DNA from: Sipunculus nudus
Lineage: Eukaryota > Annelida > Sipuncula > Golfingiida > Sipunculidae
DNA: 64,000 bases
NCBI GenBank assembly: GCA_026874595.1
Contig: CM049313.1
Location: 16,115,508 to 16,179,507, forward strand
Direction: 5' to 3'
The first letter of the stretch is position 1, and each line of letters begins with the position of its first letter. Below are positions 1-13,444 of the stretch, piece after piece. Made by a program: the position numbers and the translations under genes. The notes beneath the pieces are model-generated. The model had not been told where the DNA came from. It searched no databases and was given only the letters and a program-made list of their open reading frames with translations.

Positions 1-1600
1 GCAGTACGTAACTTCGCTAATCTGCCCTTCGTGTGCTGCATCTAGATGGGCCATATCAAGGCTGCCATTAACCATGCGCAATGCAGAGCTTGACATTAAC
101 TTTTGAAAGTACTTGAAAGTTTATCAATGACACACTTGCCAATTCTGGTAAGTATGAGGCAAACTGGTTTACTTTACCATAATTATCTGAAATTTTATTT
201 CAAGTGGTTAGCCTTTCATGTGGAAGCAACATTAATTGTTGAAGAACTGGCCCCTCTATGATGATTCTTGGAACTATGCCACTGTTGTTAAGCTATTGTT
301 AAGTGCTGCTGATAAGAATTCTAACCTTGCGGCATACAGATGAAAATACAAGGTAATGCAGCAGCAAAGCCAACCATACAAATTGGCATGGAGGATAAAC
401 CTTATTGACACCTGATTTTCTTTAAACATGGGACCCATTTGAGGACATCTAACTGTATGCAGATATATGGACATTCTGAACATGTTAAAAACATGCTGAT
501 TACATTAAATGAATTTAATAATATTGTCAGGTGCCCCATTCTTGTTATTAATGGTCTGTTTTGCAGTATAGTAATATTATATCTTAGACCAGCTTGCTGG
601 AAATAAAAACAAGGGACCTATGGGTCACTATGCTCAGCTGAAGTTGACCTTGAAGGTAAAAATCTAAAATAATATCAAATGGAGATAAAGTGTAAGAGGA
701 AGAGGTAATAAAGGCCATGATTGGTTTATATGATTGGTTTGTATTGATGAGCAAGAAATTGTTGCAAATAATATTTTGTGACCTAACCATGTGTTTCCTA
801 ATGTTGAAATTGAAGCATGTGAGCAGTTTGTGAACAAATGATCTGTAATATTACCATGATCATTAGTTGGCTTTTTGATTAACTGTTTACATTTCAGTAG
901 TTTACACATTTGTTCAATTGAATCTATTTTTTGTATAATATATTTTAATAAATATAAATGTATTTTTTTAATGAAATTTATACAGCTGAAATATAACTAA
1001 TTAACAACATAAAACAGGGCAAACAAAGCCTGATCTCAAATTCTGCTGAGGCAGGAAAATAATGAACAAATGTTTGTATTAAATCCTCATTTTTTTATTA
1101 CATCAATTTTTTTTATTATAAGTTTATATTTCTATACATTTCCAATATAACATATATATCCGAATATAAAAGTTGATTCATAATTCTTAATTGCATCATC
1201 ATAAATCTCAATCTTGTCAGATAACACCACATCATGCATACAAATGTTTATTTATTTTTTACCACAAAAATATATCTTTTAAATCTGCAAAACAATAAAT
1301 ATCTTAAAATAATACCTGATTTAGATTTCACAATTTTTAAATGTGTCTTTATTTATCCATAATGTGCTTCATATTTTATAAATTTGAGCATACCGATGGG
1401 TTCAATTATATTTGTTAAAATCATTTAAAAGAAAATTGATTTCTTTAAAAATGCCACATTACACAACATTGCATCTTCTGGATTACACCTTGAATTACCT
1501 TTTCAAGGAAAGTTTTTGCATATCGGAGTGGAAACAGCATTACAATGAAGGAGATACAGTGAAAACAATAACAATTACTGCATAACACTTGGTGGGTTGG
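1..1600. other. AT-rich sequence, nothing recognised
   Basis: No exon with convincing splice sites, no repeat family and no RNA gene is seen. Open frames here are short and have no familiar motifs. Confidence 0.5.
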
Positions 1601-1606
1601 GTTTGC

Positions 1607-1626
1607 GGGGGGGGGGGGGGGGGGGG
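1607..1626 (+). repeat. Poly-G tract (G20)
   Basis: Twenty consecutive G bases. Length may be unreliable for assembly reasons. A second tract of 23 G is at 44964-44986, and a 12-base poly-C is at 21787-21798. Confidence 0.9.
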
Positions 1627-1909
1627 TGATTGGGATGGTGATATGAGAATAACTGTACACCTGTCACAGCAGGGGATCTCCCCCAGTGACTGTAACAAAT
1701 CAGAAACCCTAGCATAGCTGACTTCCATTGACCTGGAGTGGAACCCTGCATCTGTAATCTGTAATCAAAGCAAATGACTACAACAGAGCCTCAAGAAAAA
1801 AATCAATAACTAGCCTAATTTTCAAGCTTTTATTTTCAAATTTCAGATTAAAACAAATTAAATATTTATGTTTACATGCTGTGAAAATTAAATCAATGGT
1901 ACTAACAGA

Positions 1910-2517
1910 AAAAAAAACGTGCCATGGTCAAAGTTGGGCAAAATTTAAGGTACTGATTTTATTATTATGTGAATAACTTAAAAAATTTACAAAATTCAGA
2001 TCTAATTTTGGGTAAACAATTGAATCACAATTAAACATAGTTATATACTTGGGAAAATAGACTCTAGTTTCAAAATTTTTCATGTTAAGTGAGTAAGTAT
2101 TTTTCCTGATTTTTTACAAAGTACATTATGTTTGGGCCCATAACTTAAAGAATTTATACTTAACAGACTTAATTTCTGGCATGTACATAGAAACTATATA
2201 GAGGAATTTTTATGGTAAATATGAGGAAAAACAGATGAGTGGTTTTGATATTAGGCAGTCCTGAAGTGTGAAAATAGGTTTTTAATAAAAAATTGAGGTT
2301 TTTCCTTAATTTCTCAAAGGAACGAAGTCGCAAAGACCCAGTTTTCAGCTTGGTAGGAGATCTTGGGGACATCTAACATTATGCTGAATTTTGGATTCCT
2401 TGGTCTTACGGTTTCAAAACGTGCCACATCTACGGACGGACGGACGGACGGACGGACGGACGACGGACAAAGGACCACGACTATAGCTCAGATGACTTAT
2501 AGTCAGCTGAGCTAAAA
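1910..2517 (-). repeat. TAGCTCAG-family element, palindromic end plus GGAC microsatellite
   Basis: Read on the minus strand, the element opens with a 31-nt near-palindrome (2484-2514: TAGCTCAG pairs with CTGAGCTA, then TGACT pairs with AGTCA around TAT, with one A/G mismatch). A (GTCC)n microsatellite (2433-2468) follows. About 500 bp of body then match the copies at 53768-54215, 54818-55325 and 63347-64000 almost base for base, including a block about 'atctcctacca' and 'aactgggtc'. No protein is encoded. The palindrome and microsatellite suggest a non-autonomous rolling-circle or similar DNA element; class not proven. Confidence 0.72.
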
Positions 2518-2519
2518 AA

Positions 2520-3900
2520 TAGCTGCTAAAATGAGACTAAAAGAGTAATTACTGTTTTCTTAGCCTCAATCTTATAAAATAGAGTAACTCTTTTTAAAAA
2601 CGACTATTCCAAAGAGCAGCAGAGAAAATCAGAATTATTCGTCTTGGGGCAAGACAAGCAGTTTGCTGACATAACTGAGGCAGGATCTTCTTGGAAAATA
2701 AGATTTGACAAAATCATGAATATCCGGCTGTTCCTGCCAGTAATTTCAATACTGAGAGCCAGTGTGTTGACAGCAGCATGCCTGCACTGGGCCAGGTCTC
2801 GCTCCAGAGATACTCAGCAGGGTTTCACCATCTTCCATCATGTCCCTGCAGGGGAACCACAAGGATATGCAGCTTAGTCCCTCAACAACCAGTGTCCTGG
2901 ATCTTGACCATCTGACATGCTGAGCCCATTTATAGCTGCTGTATCTGTTAGAATAGGACAAAGCCCGTATCAGAACTATAGGACCAAGGCAGTCTTGATC
3001 ATGCATGATATTCCTCTGCTGGTTCTTCTCCAGATCCATATGCTGGGTGTGACAATTTGACCGCTGGGGTTAACATGACATTGGGATTATCAGTTATGGA
3101 CCCATAACAAAGAAACTGAGCCAGACACAGGATGGGCTTCAACTGAGTAAATCAACACCCTGCCGATTATATTACTCTGAAGATCACTATCTTTGGGGTC
3201 AACTTGGGAACAGAACAACCACTCCACTGGGAGGGTTACAGACTGACATTTCTTGGAGTTGTATGTGTTTGTTGCAGGAACCTGTCTGTAAACACACAAA
3301 TCAGAATATCCATAGATTAAGCTTGCTCAACTGCTTCTTATATGAACTGCAGTCTAAATTATAGACTTCACTTCTATATACTTGCAGCAAGACCACTTCA
3401 ATGTTACAACAAGAAATGAGAAGCAACAAGTATTTTAATTAATTCAAAGCAAATAGGAGGGAGAGAGAGAGAATGAAATGGGAAAAGGAAGAAATTTGAT
3501 ATAAAGGAATGCACTCAATTATAATTTTAGGCTATACAAGTGTTTTTTTTTTCATGATAGGAGACTAATATTATTAACCATGGAATTATGTCATCAAGAA
3601 ACACAAGTGCCCTTTTCATATTAATATACCAAAGTTTTATTCTATTTGTTTTAGAAATTTAAGGGCCAAGGCTTTTACAATTCTGTGCATTCTCATCATA
3701 AATGGAGAGTTGAACAACAAATTTCAGTATAAAATAATAAATAAACATCTCCATGTACACTGAATGTAAAAATTTACATGTACATGCAAAGTACTCAATA
3801 CAAGCAAAGTGGTTTATAATAAAATGGGTCTTAAAAGGTGAAAATATTAATTCTTCACTGAAATTTATACATATAATGAGTTATGTGATTCAAGTAGCAC
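2520..3900. other. Non-coding, one GC-richer patch
   Basis: The patch 2640-3060 has a more balanced composition and open frames on both strands (2644-2877 plus, 2746-3039 minus). No domain or clear splice pattern is seen. It may be a conserved non-coding segment or an old insertion. Confidence 0.4.
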
Positions 3901-3908
3901 ATATTGTT

Positions 3909-3911
<3 letters not shown>

Positions 3912-3982
<71 letters not shown>
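3912..3982. repeat. (AT)n microsatellite
   Basis: About 35 AT repeats broken by a single C at 3941. Open frames of alternating Tyr-Ile across it are artefacts. Confidence 0.95.
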
Positions 3983-3983
<1 letters not shown>

Positions 3984-4559
3984 TTATTTAAATGTACATA
4001 TTCGAAAGGCACCTGACACAGTTTTTTTTTTGGGGGGCGGTTCATGTAAAAGCATTCGCAGACAAAATAAACTGAGATCGTTTTGATGAAAGGTCGAGCC
4101 TTCATCTTTGTAAAGTGTACAAGTAAAAAATTTTTCGCTGCAGCATCCGAACATTAATTTTGCATTTTTGGCGTGGGCACTTTGATTTATAATTTTCTGT
4201 ACAAGCTTGCTAAGCTACTCCTTTCAGCCCACGTATATAGAATCCAGCCTATACAATTCCAAGATTGGTCTAAACTGACTGGATCGTCTCATTAGTATAT
4301 CGTAGTAATCAACATAAGCCATTGACATGACATGATGATATGACACCGACATTCCTTTTACTTCTCGCTTAAATCCAGCCCTGGCACTCGTCCTCTCTTA
4401 CCAGTGCGAGAGCCCTAGAAGATGATTTGAGGGAACTGGAGACATTCCACATGACAATTAAATTTTTTATATTTCGTCTGAAAATGTCGTATTCGTTAAG
4501 AAATAAAGATATTCTTATCAAATACGCAAATAACATACCACTTAGACAGTGTTTGTCCA

Positions 4560-5560
4560 CTTTAAATGTTGATTAGAAGAATATGTATTATCCAAATAAA
4601 CGGTGATACACGGGGAGCGATGTCTGGGTTTTCCCCCAGCCACGGCTTGCCGGCAGCCGCCTGTGTAACCAGTGCCAGTGGTAACGGGCCGTGTTGGCTC
4701 AGCGAGCAAAGGTCACGCAGTTCATTGTTTCAGATTCTGAGACAGTTTCAAGCGCAAGGGTTGCAAAGTTTTAAAAGTGAGTCTTGTATACATACTAAAA
4801 CCTAGTCTACTTAAAGTTTCCTTGTCATAAACGCACTATTTGATTTTACACGATTTTTTTCCGACAAGGGTTTGAAGTTCTCTAGTTTACTCTGAAGCTT
4901 TTTTATGCGGCGGTATACAGGGTCCTGGATACCGCCGCATTTAATGCAGTTACCCTAAATCCTAAACTTCTCATAACTATAACGTCAGTTCTTATACATC
5001 CATAACCTCGTCCATGTTGGCCTGATTCTATACTCGCTCCAATCTTTCCAAATTAAAGCCCCTATAAATTACACGTTGAGGCGCAAGTAAAGAAAGCAGC
5101 AGGAATTAATCAGATACGACATTACCTGTAGGAAGTGGCTGCACAGCGAGCTGAGATTTAGCGAGATATGTTCGTGGGGTATTGGTCATCCGGGACCTTT
5201 AACAGTCAGCAGCAGACGACAGCAAAAAAAAAGCGCGCAGACGACCGGAAACAGAATTACAAATTTCCCGAGAAAGAAAAACATGAAAGTGAAATTACAC
5301 GACATGTACCATGTAAGTTGTGTTTAAGTTTTTAGCTGTGTGTAACTGCACAAATGTTATGATGTGCGTACATATTTCCACGATAAATAGGTTTTGCCGA
5401 GGTCCTTCCGGTTTTTGGCCCTGATAAGCGTGGACGCCATGCAGCATGCAGGTTTAATAGAGCGCGGGAAACAAGCGACCGATAGGCCTACAGAAAGTTA
5501 TAGGCTACGCTGTAGATCGTTCTTGTGTACCGTATAGGCCTTTATACAAAGACAGGTGCT
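4560..5560. promoter_or_regulatory. CpG-richer block, candidate promoter region
   Basis: CpG dinucleotides are visibly denser here than in the surrounding AT-rich sequence, for example around 4610-4720, 4905-4945, 5140-5260 and 5395-5530. In molluscs and many other invertebrates this is only weak evidence of a promoter. A strong donor-like sequence, ccat|gtaagt, occurs at 5312/5313. A short frame from the ATG at 5283 would end there in phase 0, which does not match the phase-1 start of exon 2. If this is a 5' exon of the Ig gene it would be untranslated and spliced over about 36 kb. It could equally serve another gene or be a decayed insertion. Confidence 0.25.
4905..4940. other. 36-nt near-perfect hairpin in the CpG-richer block
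   Basis: ATGCGGCGGTAT at 4905-4916 is the exact reverse complement of ATACCGCCGCAT at 4929-4940. Between them CAGG (4918-4921) pairs with CCTG (4924-4927) around a two-base GT loop, with one A/G mismatch. The whole is a 16-pair palindrome. Confidence 0.85.
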
Positions 5561-8500
5561 TGCAGTTAGTGAAGAACTTGTGATACAAAAAATATATATA
5601 AATGCCATAGAAGTACTTTTATTCAAAAATGTTCCTGTTGAATGACCACGCGTTATCTGATCATTTCATTATGTTTTTATTACACCCACAGTCAGCCCAG
5701 ACTCGTGGAGCTGCAAGTTCAGTAATCATATATTCACCTTGTTCAGTTTGAGCTGTGGCTATTTCAGGACTCAATTTCCTGGCACACACCTCTGATCTCC
5801 ACTTAGGCCTACCACCTACCTGAGCTGCCTACGCACCCTTTACAGCTGTTCACTTGTCAGGACTTCACCAAGATTACACAAAAATTTACTCTAATAAGTT
5901 AAAGGGGCCCCAATCACCTATAAAGCATGTTGAGTTAACATGAAAAATAGCTTCTTCCATTTAGAATATCTGTACCTGCCTAAATATTGCCTTGGAACCA
6001 TTTGCTCACTCTTGTGAACAAGTGTTAGAAAATGTGAACCGGGCGCGATTGCAGGTGTCAACATAAACACAGTGCGTCAGGCCATGTGCTGCATGGAGCA
6101 ACAACATGTGCCAATCAGGAGATGCCCTGACTGACTTGGCCCAAAAAAATATATTACATGTTCCCACTCGCTGAAACACAGTGTGTTTAAATCAGACCTC
6201 GAGTCACACGGCCTTGTTATGGTAAACAGACTATGTTTAAACACACAGGGCTATAACAAGGTGTTAAACGGTAGTATGCGAGAAAATGAGACTGTGTGCT
6301 TGAATGGTTTTGCTGGGAAATGTTGTATATAGCAAAAGGGAACTGATAGTGTGAAAGAATAGGAATAATATTGCTCCTGGTTATGTTCCTTTAATACACA
6401 GTTACAAAAAATATAAGCCAGTTAGATGTTTACTTCATTCAGAATATTTCAAACAAGAAATAACATTGATTATTCAGCTATTGTAGGCATCATGAATTCA
6501 GAAATATTTGTAGTTTGAAATCTTCCATTACATCAAAAGGGTGTTCACTGATTAAGTGTCATACTTGCTCTTTCCTATTTGGATAGCATTTATATGTTTG
6601 TGTTTTTGTAAGTTTGATATTACAAATAAAGTAAAGGGTAACCCAATACAAAGATTTTTGGTTTAAGAAAACCTTAGTTAATGCAAAATTAAATGGAGAA
6701 AACTAAACATGTATGAATCAAGGTTTGTGTGGGAATGGAAAAAAACAGTTGCCACTGGAGGCTTTAAATTAAGATATACCATTTTGCCTGTTTCCTTCTT
6801 TACAAAAAATGCAGGCCCTGACAATGAATTGTTTCACCCAGAGGGAACTTTAGCTGATGACCATTATTTATATTAAACAGTTCCAGAACAAGTCGTAGAA
6901 TAGTAGCATTTACTTTGAAAGTGACTGGAAGTATATCTTTGAATGTTATCAAAGTGACAGGCTTCAAGGGGTGAACTTTGGGTACTCACTTGTATTTTAT
7001 GTACTGCTGAATGTACGCAATCAAAGAAAAGGTCTTATGTAGAGAGGGGAAAAAAATTCTGTAGTGAACAAGATGATACTATACTGCTACGTTGTATTTA
7101 GGGGCAGGTGAAAAGCTACTTGGAACCTTTATACACAGACAGGAAGAGTATAGGTTGACAAATGAAAAAGCAGTCCTATCACTTTAAATATTGTCACTGG
7201 GTTCCTGTACAGTCACAAATGCCATATTTTAAAAGGAGATACAAGGGCTAAGAAAAGAGTTCAGCATCATAAAACACATCTGTGCCAGTATGGCAAAAAT
7301 GTGGGTTTTGATAAAAAGGCTACAGGCATTATCAGTGAGACAGATATGGATGAGGAAATGGTATAAATAAAATTGTAAAAGAAACTAGCACTTGAACAGG
7401 AAGTTTTGCAGCAATATATGTGGTCCATTGTTTACCAGCAAAAGAAGTACAAAAAAACTATCAAGATTTCCATATGTTAGCACCAAAGACAGATTGCATC
7501 TTCAAGCCAAGGATGCAAAGCAAGAAACGTGGGAAGGTACATTAAACAAATCCTAATTGATTCCTTTGATCTTGTAAATAATTGGGTTTTTTTTCTTTAT
7601 AAAAAAATCCAAGATTTTTCAAATGTTTAATCACAGTGAGATTGGTTGAATTGATTTTAAGAACTTCCTTTTGTTGACTGTATGTTTTTAATAACCGATT
7701 ACATTATTAATTTCTTCCTCGAAATATTTTATTCCAAGAATCTGATGGTTTGCTTTGATCCAGATGTTCACATGATTTCAAATGGATTCTAGGAATATCC
7801 AGTACATACCAGATGAAAAGTTATAAGTATAAAGTATTGTAACTAATAACTTGGACTGTGTCATAATTTTGGTAGTTTGTGAATATCTTAATGTTTTTAA
7901 GTCTGTAGCTGTCACATTCATTTTTGAATGCTCTGTGTCCATTTCTGCTCTGAAACAGAAATTCAGAAAGGACTACTGTGGTGTTTATAATTAACTGCAA
8001 GCTTAATGACCATATTTAAATGACCCTTTGTAAAATCTGTTTGACCAATTCATAAGTTTATATTGCATGAATTTTCAAGATCATGTAAACCATGCACACA
8101 CAAGTATATTTACTTACCATGCCAGTGAAGCTTGCTTTATTGGTGAAATAGCAAAATGCAGTGTCAGACTTGTGTATCACAAGTTAAATGGCTGAGCCCT
8201 TAGTCAAGCCAGTATTTATTACCAGTTGTTACCATGAACGACATACATATGTTCATAAGTTTTCCTCGCACATTCCTAGTCACAGAGGAAAAATGACTGA
8301 ATGTGTGGTAGATTAAACAAAAGCAAACATCTTTGCTTTTTGTGGTAAACAGGAACTCTTAATTATTAGTCATGGAAACATGGAAATTCATTCCAAATTT
8401 AGAATACAAAAAAATGGGATAGGACAGATTGTAACATAATATGGGATTGAATTGGTTTTGCTCCACTTTTGAGGCACAGCTGCCATTACATCAAGGGTCA

Positions 8501-9700
8501 GAGGTCAGATGAAAAAGTGTGCATGGTTGCTGGTGTGACTCTCTCACCTGGTGGAAATATACTGTATCATACTTAATTATTACCTTGTGCCATGACAGCT
8601 TCTGGCTAAGGTGATGAAATATGTCCCTAGGCCAAATGTAAGATGTACCAGAAACTCCCTGTTAAAAAGTACTCACTACTGGCTGAATTATCTGCAAAGA
8701 TTGATAGAGTATTGCTTACACCCAATAGGCTTAGCAGTCTGGCCAGTTAAGGCAAGTGTCTTCAGCTTAGTCTGTGGCTAAAAGCAATACTCCTGAGCAT
8801 GTCACCTTTCAGACCATTTGGCTGGCGGTCCATCTATTATCAAGGATAGTTTGTAACCTTGGGCACTGCAGTAATCTAATTGACTTGTTCATGTTTTACT
8901 AACATATCCTCACAAGAAAATTAAGGGATGATGGAGCATACTTGAATAAATCTCATTTAGAATCCCAGATATGAGTGATGTAATTTGAGCTTGCTTCAAT
9001 AAGATAATTTAAATGTGCAAATGTAAGAGTTTTAAAGTGCTGTGCATATGTAATTAAGCATATATCCTTGAATTTGTGTTATAATCTCAAAACTACTTAT
9101 TTTTCACTTAATTAGGACATATCTTTCAAATAATCCTCAAAAGGGCTGACAGCCAGCTGGCTGGTGTGAATAATATTTATTGGACCTCATATAAGGGGGG
9201 AAAACAGTACACACCTTTCAAGATGTGTTAAACTTATGCATCATGCATCTAGTTGTTATGGTTGCTTTTTTTCTGCTGACAATGCAGATTTTAACAGTAA
9301 ACAGCTCTGTTCCATCATCTGTTAGTGAAATATAAATGACTGGTTTAAAAACTTGAGATTAGTAACCTTATGGATTATGTCGTCAGTCTTGCTTAATGTT
9401 TAATGTATGAATAATGTAAATTTTAATGAATCAAATTATGCATTTTTATCACTAAAATATCATTTCAATAAATCAGTTGTACATTATTTTATGTTTGTAA
9501 TAATATTTGCTTCCAGTTGTTATTCATAGTTGATATACATTATTAATATATATAATTACTAATACCAAATGAGATTTATTATCAGTGGTTATAATATATC
9601 ATTCAGTGCTGACACTATACATTTTAAAAGTAACATACTTTTATCAGACAATTCTTTTATTTTCTTTTCAAATTTTTTAGGAGTTTTTTACATTTATATC
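5560..9700. other. AT-rich sequence, one SINE remnant
   Basis: Apart from the SINE fragment at 8125 I see no features. There is no long open frame in this 4 kb. Confidence 0.5.
8125..8190 (+). repeat. Decayed tRNA-type SINE fragment
   Basis: The stretch 'gccagtgaagcttgctttat' onward, through 'tcagacttgtgtatcaca', matches the SINE-like copies at 13200 and 13445. The A-box equivalent (gtgaaatagcaaa) is broken and the B box is lost. Confidence 0.5.
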
Positions 9701-10262
9701 TTCGTCTTCAGGTGGTGATTATAAGGCTGTTAACTTGAACTAATTGAAGGCAGTGGATATGCTCTGTTGTTATTTTATAAAAGTGGCATTTTATCAATGA
9801 TGATTTTTTTCTGATCTTGCCAATGTTTTACAGAATGACTGGATATATGGAATACTGAAATATATATTTATACAATATACTTTCATACCTGAAGCTTGTA
9901 TAGAAGTATTTGCATGTTGTGATTTAAAAAATTGCCTTATTTGGCATTTATCAAGAAGATTGTAGATTGGCAGCCTCAGCTTTTCCTGACATAGGCAGCC
10001 CAGATAGGGTACAGATTGGATATTCATTTTCTCATTACTCTCACTGCCTCTCATTGTTTAGGTAATCAGTGTTTCAAATAAATCTGTGCTGTTTATTAAT
10101 AACTCCCAGAACAATAATTTCATGTAGCCAATCAAGAGGTCATTTGAACATTAGTATACTCCTTATGCATGGCATCCTTTTATTATTCAATACTTCAGGG
10201 TGAGGTTATTTCCTATTCTGTAGATGAACAAAGAAAATAAGATCATTGCACATAGTAAAACA
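9700..10262 (+). repeat. First copy of a 9.7-11.5 kb direct duplication (internal segment missing)
   Basis: The block consists of segment X (about 9700-9948) joined directly to segment Y (9949-10262). Both recur downstream at high identity, X at 10285-10542 and Y at 11148-11465. Confidence 0.85.
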
Positions 10263-10284
10263 AAAGTTCATACTTTTTACATTA

Positions 10285-11465
10285 ATATCTTTGTCTTCAG
10301 GTGGTGATTTTAAGGCTGTTAAGTTGAACTAATTGAAGGCAGTGGATATGCTCTGTTGTTATTTTATAAAAGTGGCAATTTATCAATGATGATTTTTTTC
10401 TGATCATGCCAATTAATGTTTTTCAGAATGACTGGATATATGGAATACTGAAATATATATTTATATAATATACTTTCATACCTGAAGCTTGTGTAGAAGT
10501 ATTTGCATGTTGTGATTTTAAAAATTGCCTTATTTGGCATTTAATTTTTACAATTTTTTCAGACAATTTTATCCTTTTTTTGTAAGATTTTATACTTTTT
10601 TTTCATTAAATCGATAGTGGCAGCACTGATCTTTGCAATGTGAACAAATATTACCATTTATGGTAATGTCAAGTCTGAAGAAATATCAATTTTTGTCTTC
10701 ATACCTGAGTTGATAGGTTAGAATGCATTCAGAATTTATATTATGGAAGCTTTTATTTGTCCATTTTGAATGCTAGTGCAAAATATCCTTAGTGTTAATG
10801 TCAAGTTTTAGAAAGGTAAAGACAGCTGTGTAATTCCTGAGGTTAAATAATATATTTTACTAATTTTACATTCAGTATTAAGAGTATCTAAACAAGATAC
10901 CGATAATACTCTTTCTAACAGGCACTATTTGGTGTGAATAATTTATTAAAAGCAAATGCCTACATGTGAACATTAAAAAAATACAATACAAAAATTAAAA
11001 GAATATAAGAGGCATTCTGTAAACACTGTGTTAGTAATTGTGGAAAAAGTTTGGTTGCCTGGTGATGACTGTCCCTTTGCCTGGGAAGGTCCTGCTACTA
11101 GATATGAGAGAAACTCTAGATGGTGACAGTTTTATCAGCCAGCCTTTTATCAAGAAGATTGTAGATTGGCAGCCTCAGCTTTTCCTGACATAGGTAGCCC
11201 AGATAGGGTACAGATTGGATATTCATTTTCTCATTACTCTCACTGCCTCTCATTGTTTAGGAAATCAGTGTTTCAAATAAATCTGTGCTGTTTATTAACA
11301 ACTCCCAGAACAATAATTACATGTAGACAATCAAGAGGTCATTTGAACATTAGTATACCCCCTTATGCATGGCATCCTTTTATTATTCAATACTTCAAGG
11401 TGAGGATATTTGATATTCTGTAGATGAACAAAGAAAAAAAAGATCATTGCACATAGTAAAACATT
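10285..11465 (+). repeat. Second copy of the duplication, with a 605-bp middle segment
   Basis: X and Y are here separated by about 605 bp (10543-11147) that is absent from the first copy. A TTTA sequence is present at both junctions, so the difference is either a microhomology deletion in copy one or an insertion with a TTTA duplication in copy two. Confidence 0.82.
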
Positions 11466-13199
11466 ATAAGCAACCTGTGGTAAATTGTATTACCAGCATG
11501 ATGTCACATTCTACTACTCATCAGAATTTTACTCTTTGCTGACAGTGAGATAAATCTCTTCAAGCCAGTTATTCCCCTTTTCTGTAGACTTTGCTTGATT
11601 ACTGTCTTACTCTGCCTAACTCTGCTTAACAAACTGTAGGTAATTCCGGCTAAGAAAGGTTCTTATCATACCTCTTTGATGGGTGTATGAGCTTGCTTGT
11701 TTACCTACAAGCTGTTAGTCAAGATGGTATGTGCAGCAATTTTTTGACAAACAGAAAAATCATGTGACCAAAGGTGGTTGGTAGCATATGTGTGGAAGTT
11801 GAAAGGTCACTAGTTATCCTTATTGCAGGCCAGTCCATTATGAGATTTGCCATGGTATGGTTTCATGAACAAATTAATATATAAATTCATATAAATGCAG
11901 TTTTCTCTTCAAAGTATATTAGCTTGCCCCTGATTTATCAGTTGAGACTCAAGACTGTCCCATATCCCACCTTTGTAGGCATGTGAATTTTGCATTGGGC
12001 TTGAATTATTTAAACCTCTGTTGAAATTAAGTCTCAGTTCATATCCCAGTGAAAGATTTAAAGAATTAAAAGGCAGGTTTATCATTTACTGGGAATTATA
12101 AAATATAATCAGTGTGGTAATAAATATAATAGTACGTTAAAATGTAAATATACATGAAAAAAAAGGTATTTATAGGTAAGGTTGAGCCTGGGTTACTATT
12201 GGGAATTGATCAAGGATTCTCAAAGATTTCTCTTGTTCAGTTAGCTGCATTTCCTGCAGGTTTCTTTATACTTTCAATTTTTTAAATGTTGTAATGTTTA
12301 CATTCTCACCCAGCTTGGTCAGTTTAAATCAATATTGCTGGCTGTATAGATGAGACACATGTCAGCACTCAGTAAGGAATTGAACCCTCAATCCCTTGGA
12401 GACATGTCAATTGCAACAATAAAGGAGAGGATTTATGAAAGGAACCACAAATGATTTCACCCTTAATCTAGTCCTTTGTCATTTGAAATCCTTCCACCAG
12501 TGAAACAATGTTACCATTGCAAAGAACAGGACCCATGAAATAGAACTTTAAGTTAATCATGGTTGGTATCATGCGACTAAGCCATAAGGATACCCACGTT
12601 AATCACACAGGATTTCCCGAGAGAATCGGAAGCATGCCCTGCAATTACCTACCATAAGCATCCCATATAACTTTTACCACTTGCTCGTAAATAACATCAC
12701 AGCTTTGCCCTGGAGATGGGCTTAATGGCTGCCTTCCAAACCCCAAAGGAACCCAAATTCTTCTTCACTTTCACAATGTCTGAAAATGGACTTGTTTGTT
12801 GAAGCTTTAAAATGCTACACTACTTTAGACCTTCATAGACTCCATATGACTTGCATGTATATGATGCCCGTAACTAAGTTATGGTTTGCCTGTTGAAGCA
12901 CGACCACCAGTTACCATCTGCTGGTTTATGACTCAAAGCAGCTGCAGACCTTAGACCTGTCTGTGGCAGTTCAGCTTCATCGTTAAGGTTTGACAGACTA
13001 CTTAGGTCATTCTTGATGACACCTAAATAGTCAGCTTGAATAAATTATATATTTTCTCACCAATTTTTTCTTATTCATCAATATATAAACATGTATACAG
13101 TATGCAAATGCCAGTAAACGTGATTCTCTTTTATGTTTGTAGCATTTTAAGATGATATACTGTAGAAAAGTAAATGATTCTTTATGTAACTTTGCACAC
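11466..13199. other. AT-rich sequence, nothing recognised
   Basis: No exons or repeat families recognised. The stretch 12600-13020 is slightly GC-richer. Confidence 0.45.
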
Positions 13200-13300
13200 A
13201 AAAAACATTCCTACTGGCCTTGCTAGTGAAGCTTGCTGACTTGTGTGTCACAGGTTTGGGTTTGAATCCACATTTGGGCCAATATCTGTTTTCACCTGTT
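13200..13300 (+). repeat. tRNA-type SINE fragment, A box deleted
   Basis: It shares 'actggccttgct.gtgaa' and 'tgacttgtgtgtcacagg' with the copy at 13445 but lacks about 27 bases that include the A box. Its B-box region (ggtttgaatcc) has one mismatch from consensus. Confidence 0.6.
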
Positions 13301-13444
13301 ACAAATGGTGGCAGTGGTGGGATCTGGGAAGGTGTGGTAAAATACCCCACCCAGTTCACAAGTGTGACCCCAGGATAGATTCCCACGTTCTAGGGTCAGA
13401 ACAATTCAATAGAGGCGGTAAATGTAACCGTGCACAAAAAAGCC

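Noticed and set aside
3753-4105. Open frames of alternating Tyr and Ile on both strands
   Set aside because: Direct translation of the (AT)n microsatellite.
5283-5312. ATG plus nine codons to a good donor as the first coding exon of the Ig gene
   Set aside because: It would end in phase 0, which cannot join to exon 2 (phase 1), and it does not encode a signal peptide. At most it is untranslated.
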